From the NCBI GenBank assembly GCA_023333565.1, contig JAJKFH010002480.1, positions 896,814 to 960,813 on the forward strand: 64,000 bases of DNA, written 5' to 3'. Within the stretch, counting starts at the first letter, position 1. Each line of letters starts with the position of its first letter. This DNA comes from Puffinus mauretanicus (lineage: Eukaryota > Chordata > Aves > Procellariiformes > Procellariidae). Position numbers and translations under genes: made by a program. Positions 61,884 to 64,000 of this stretch are shown here, one piece after another. Under the pieces are notes generated by a model. The model had not been told where the DNA came from, made no database searches, and saw only the letters and a list, made by a program, of their open reading frames with translations.

Positions 61884-64000
61884 ACCCAGCCCAGTCAGCA
61901 CCAATTATAGCCTTCGCTGCTATAATTGCATTTATCTCAGTAGGCTCTGCTCTTGGGAGATGTCCTTGTCCTTGGAGAAGGGCTGTCCCAGCCCAGCCTT
62001 CCTAACAGGGCCCTTCCCTTTGCTCTGCTCTAGCCATCGCACCATGTAGTTCACTTTAAAGAAATCCAGTTTCTTCTATCCTTTAAGCTGTTTAAGTTTT
62101 GCTTTTTATTTTGACTGGGATCAAGAGCGCATCCTGGTTGACCCACCGACTCTGCAATTCCACACGACGCTGCTGTCTTACAAAACCAGTATCTGTTGGA
62201 GGAGGGGGTGTCTTTTCCTCCTCCTTTTTTCCCTTCAGCAAATGCAGTTTAAATAGTGAAATATGTAGGTGAGAAGATAATTTGCCAGTGCTTTCCAGTG
62301 TATTGGTAATTTAATCTGGAGTATTCAAATTTAGTATACAAATACCAAATAAGCACATCATTTTTAGGAACAGCAAAACATTTTAATGTACATTATAGAT
62401 TACAGAAATGCAGAACTGATTTGAAAGATTTTGCATGGTCTGATTGTTACCTCTCAGAGAAGCCGGCATGTATCTACCTGCTCTTTAAGGGAGCTTGTTG
62501 CTGTTGGTATTATCATTTGTTATGACATGATTAGAGCTTTATAAGGCTTAGCTCGCTCTCCCTTGGAATGAACTGTCCTTGAGAAAAATAACTGCTATGA
62601 TGTTAGCATCTAATCTTGGAATATGATTTGTTCTGCTTAGAATTTTAAATACTTATTTTCAAGAATGATGTACTGTGGCGTTAATTAAGTTAGCACACGT
62701 GTTCTGGGATACTGAATCAGACTGTTCCACAACTAAAAGCTCTCAATATATATACCTGGGACTTTAAGGAAAGCATGCAGACAACACAAATCTGTCAGGC
62801 AGTGTGCCTAGACTCCTGAAATATTTAATATGAATATTTGTAAGATAAGGTCGGTGACTGTTACTAGCAGTAGAATTGATTTCATACGTATTTGGACCGT
62901 GTCGCCTGTACAGATAGCATGCAGATGTTTGGGTGTCCAGGGCGTTCAGCCACTCCCATAAGGAGTCTGGATCTCAGGGTGGAAATTTCATGGGTTGAGG
63001 CTTTTCCTACAGGTTTCCTCACACTCCTCTCCTGCCAGAAATATCTTGAACAAAAGCGTGGCTCTTCAAGTGAACTAGAAGAGAAGCGAGAAGGACAGGG
63101 AAGTGAGAAAGAAAGGAATTGCCTAACCGTTTTATTTAAAATGCATGTGTTTCCGTTTGAATGCCATCATTTTCTATTAGAAGTATTCAAGAACCAAGAA
63201 TGACCACAACCAAGCTGCTGTTTCCTGCTTGCTTCATATATACCATTTTTTGCCAGAAAGAAGCAGCTTAGAAGTTCTTGGAGATTTTCAGATCTTGGGT
63301 GATCAGGAAATCTGACCTAGCGGTGCCTTTTGTTTAAACGTTCGGAATGTACTGGATAACAATATACCCGTTTTGCTAAATTCTCATGAATGCAGATAAG
63401 GAGGCAGAAGGTGTGACTTGCTCATGGAAGGGCAGGGGTCTCAGCTCTGCTGTCCACGTCCCTCCAGCCAAACCTCTGCCCGCTTTTGGGTGAGCAGCGT
63501 GGGACCTCTGCCATAGCTGAGGTGACACGGTGGTTGTCTCCCCTCCAGGGTGGGCAACTTGAATCCCCGCAGGGTGATCAGAATAAACTCAGCCCAAAGT
63601 TAGAACAAGTTAAGTGAATTACGATGCATCAGTAATGTTGCAGGACTAACGCAGTATTTTTGCAGGCAGGCTAGAGACGTACAGGTGCCTCTTTTGTTTA
63701 CGTTTCTTAACATACTGAGTTGGAAATTATGATACTCATTACGGGGCTATTAATCAATAACTAAATAAAAGCTCTCCAGATCTGAAAGACCAGACAACAT
63801 ATCATGCTTCCATGCCTCTCTTTACCCAAGCAGATGAATGATATATTACTGCGTGCCTGTGGCAAAAAATAACACCATTTTCAATGCTTGCTTTTAAATA
63901 AACAAGAAGCATTCTTGGCTACCATCACAGTGGTTGAAAAGCCATTGCTGGTCACACGGATTAAAAGGACTAGCGGTATTACGGTTTGTGTCTGACTGCT

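Larger units (their letters stand above)
900..64000 (+). other. MBNL1: MBNL1 gene, 5' part (3' end outside window)
   Basis: Gene-level entry. Three coding exons with canonical GT-AG borders join in frame into 182 residues typical of a muscleblind-like protein. MBNL1 is a sequence-specific RNA-binding regulator of alternative splicing, RNA localisation and stability. It binds YGCY motifs through two pairs of CCCH zinc fingers, and its sequestration by CUG repeats underlies myotonic dystrophy in humans (family knowledge). Only the first finger pair and the linker are present. The exon for finger 3, expected to begin with a Val-Cys-Arg-Glu-Tyr-like stretch, is not in the last 5.3 kb. The left limit is approximate because the transcription start cannot be read from sequence, and more distal first exons may exist upstream. 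Confidence 0.95.
58727..64000 (+). other. MBNL1: MBNL1 intron C (at least 5.3 kb, incomplete)
   Basis: Begins with a GTAGGA donor and has no end in the window. It contains a (GAAA)n stretch at about 58918-58935, a GC-rich patch at 59280-59690, another at 61010-61210, the CR1 copy at 61240-61883, and AT-rich unique sequence from 62.2 kb to the edge. Nothing resembling the finger-3 exon (Cys-Arg-Glu-Tyr, Cys-Arg-Phe-Ala-His) is found. Confidence 0.85.

Noticed and set aside
1..64000. CRISPR arrays, operons, tRNA or rRNA genes
   Set aside because: None seen. The window is a vertebrate gene with long introns, and no repeat-spacer pattern or conserved tRNA or rRNA sequence was found by reading.

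Overview
This window is vertebrate nuclear DNA, most likely from a bird. It carries the 5' part of one gene on the + strand, the muscleblind-like splicing regulator MBNL1. Three coding exons (1890-2063, 52487-52657, 58526-58726; 58 + 57 + 67 codons, all in phase 0) join into the first 182 residues of the protein. They hold CCCH zinc fingers 1 and 2 and the Pro/Ala-rich linker. The gene runs off the right edge, so fingers 3-4 and the C-terminus lie outside. The paralogue call rests on the first residues ([13 protein letters not shown]) and on the linker, which differ from what I recall of MBNL2 and MBNL3. The bird call rests on a CR1 retrotransposon copy at about 61240-61883, with its typical octamer 3' end, and on otherwise low repeat content. 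The exact species cannot be told.

Layout: 1-440 is unremarkable upstream sequence. About 440-1120 is a strong CpG island with Sp1-type GC boxes and two inverted CCAAT boxes, the likely promoter. A good donor at 1041 and a good acceptor at 1129 suggest a tiny 89-nt intron in the 5' UTR, so the start-codon exon is probably an internal exon of 934 nt (1130-2063). It carries a 760-nt leader with three short uORFs and a dense run of YGCY motifs, the binding sequence of MBNL proteins themselves. A second YGCY run sits just after its donor. Intron A is about 50.4 kb (2064-52486) and interrupts zinc finger 2. Intron B is 5.9 kb, and intron C is at least 5.3 kb.

I recognise no second protein gene inside the introns. 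The many long open frames fall in GC-rich patches where stop codons are rare. The introns hold scattered CpG-rich patches (the best at 16.05-16.8 kb and 47.67-48.2 kb), two alternating purine-pyrimidine tracts, a very short-loop G-quadruplex motif, a G-rich minisatellite, AT-rich blocks that look like possible conserved noncoding elements, and one young plus one possible old CR1 copy.

The most interesting theme is self-regulation: known MBNL1 biology (self-controlled inclusion of the start-codon exon, and circular RNA from that exon) has visible sequence correlates here. The intronic CpG islands, the strong in-frame internal ATG in coding exon 2 and a possible intronic poly(A) site suggest further ways to make forms lacking or truncating the first finger pair. 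These last points are inference. I see no evidence of a wholly new biological system.
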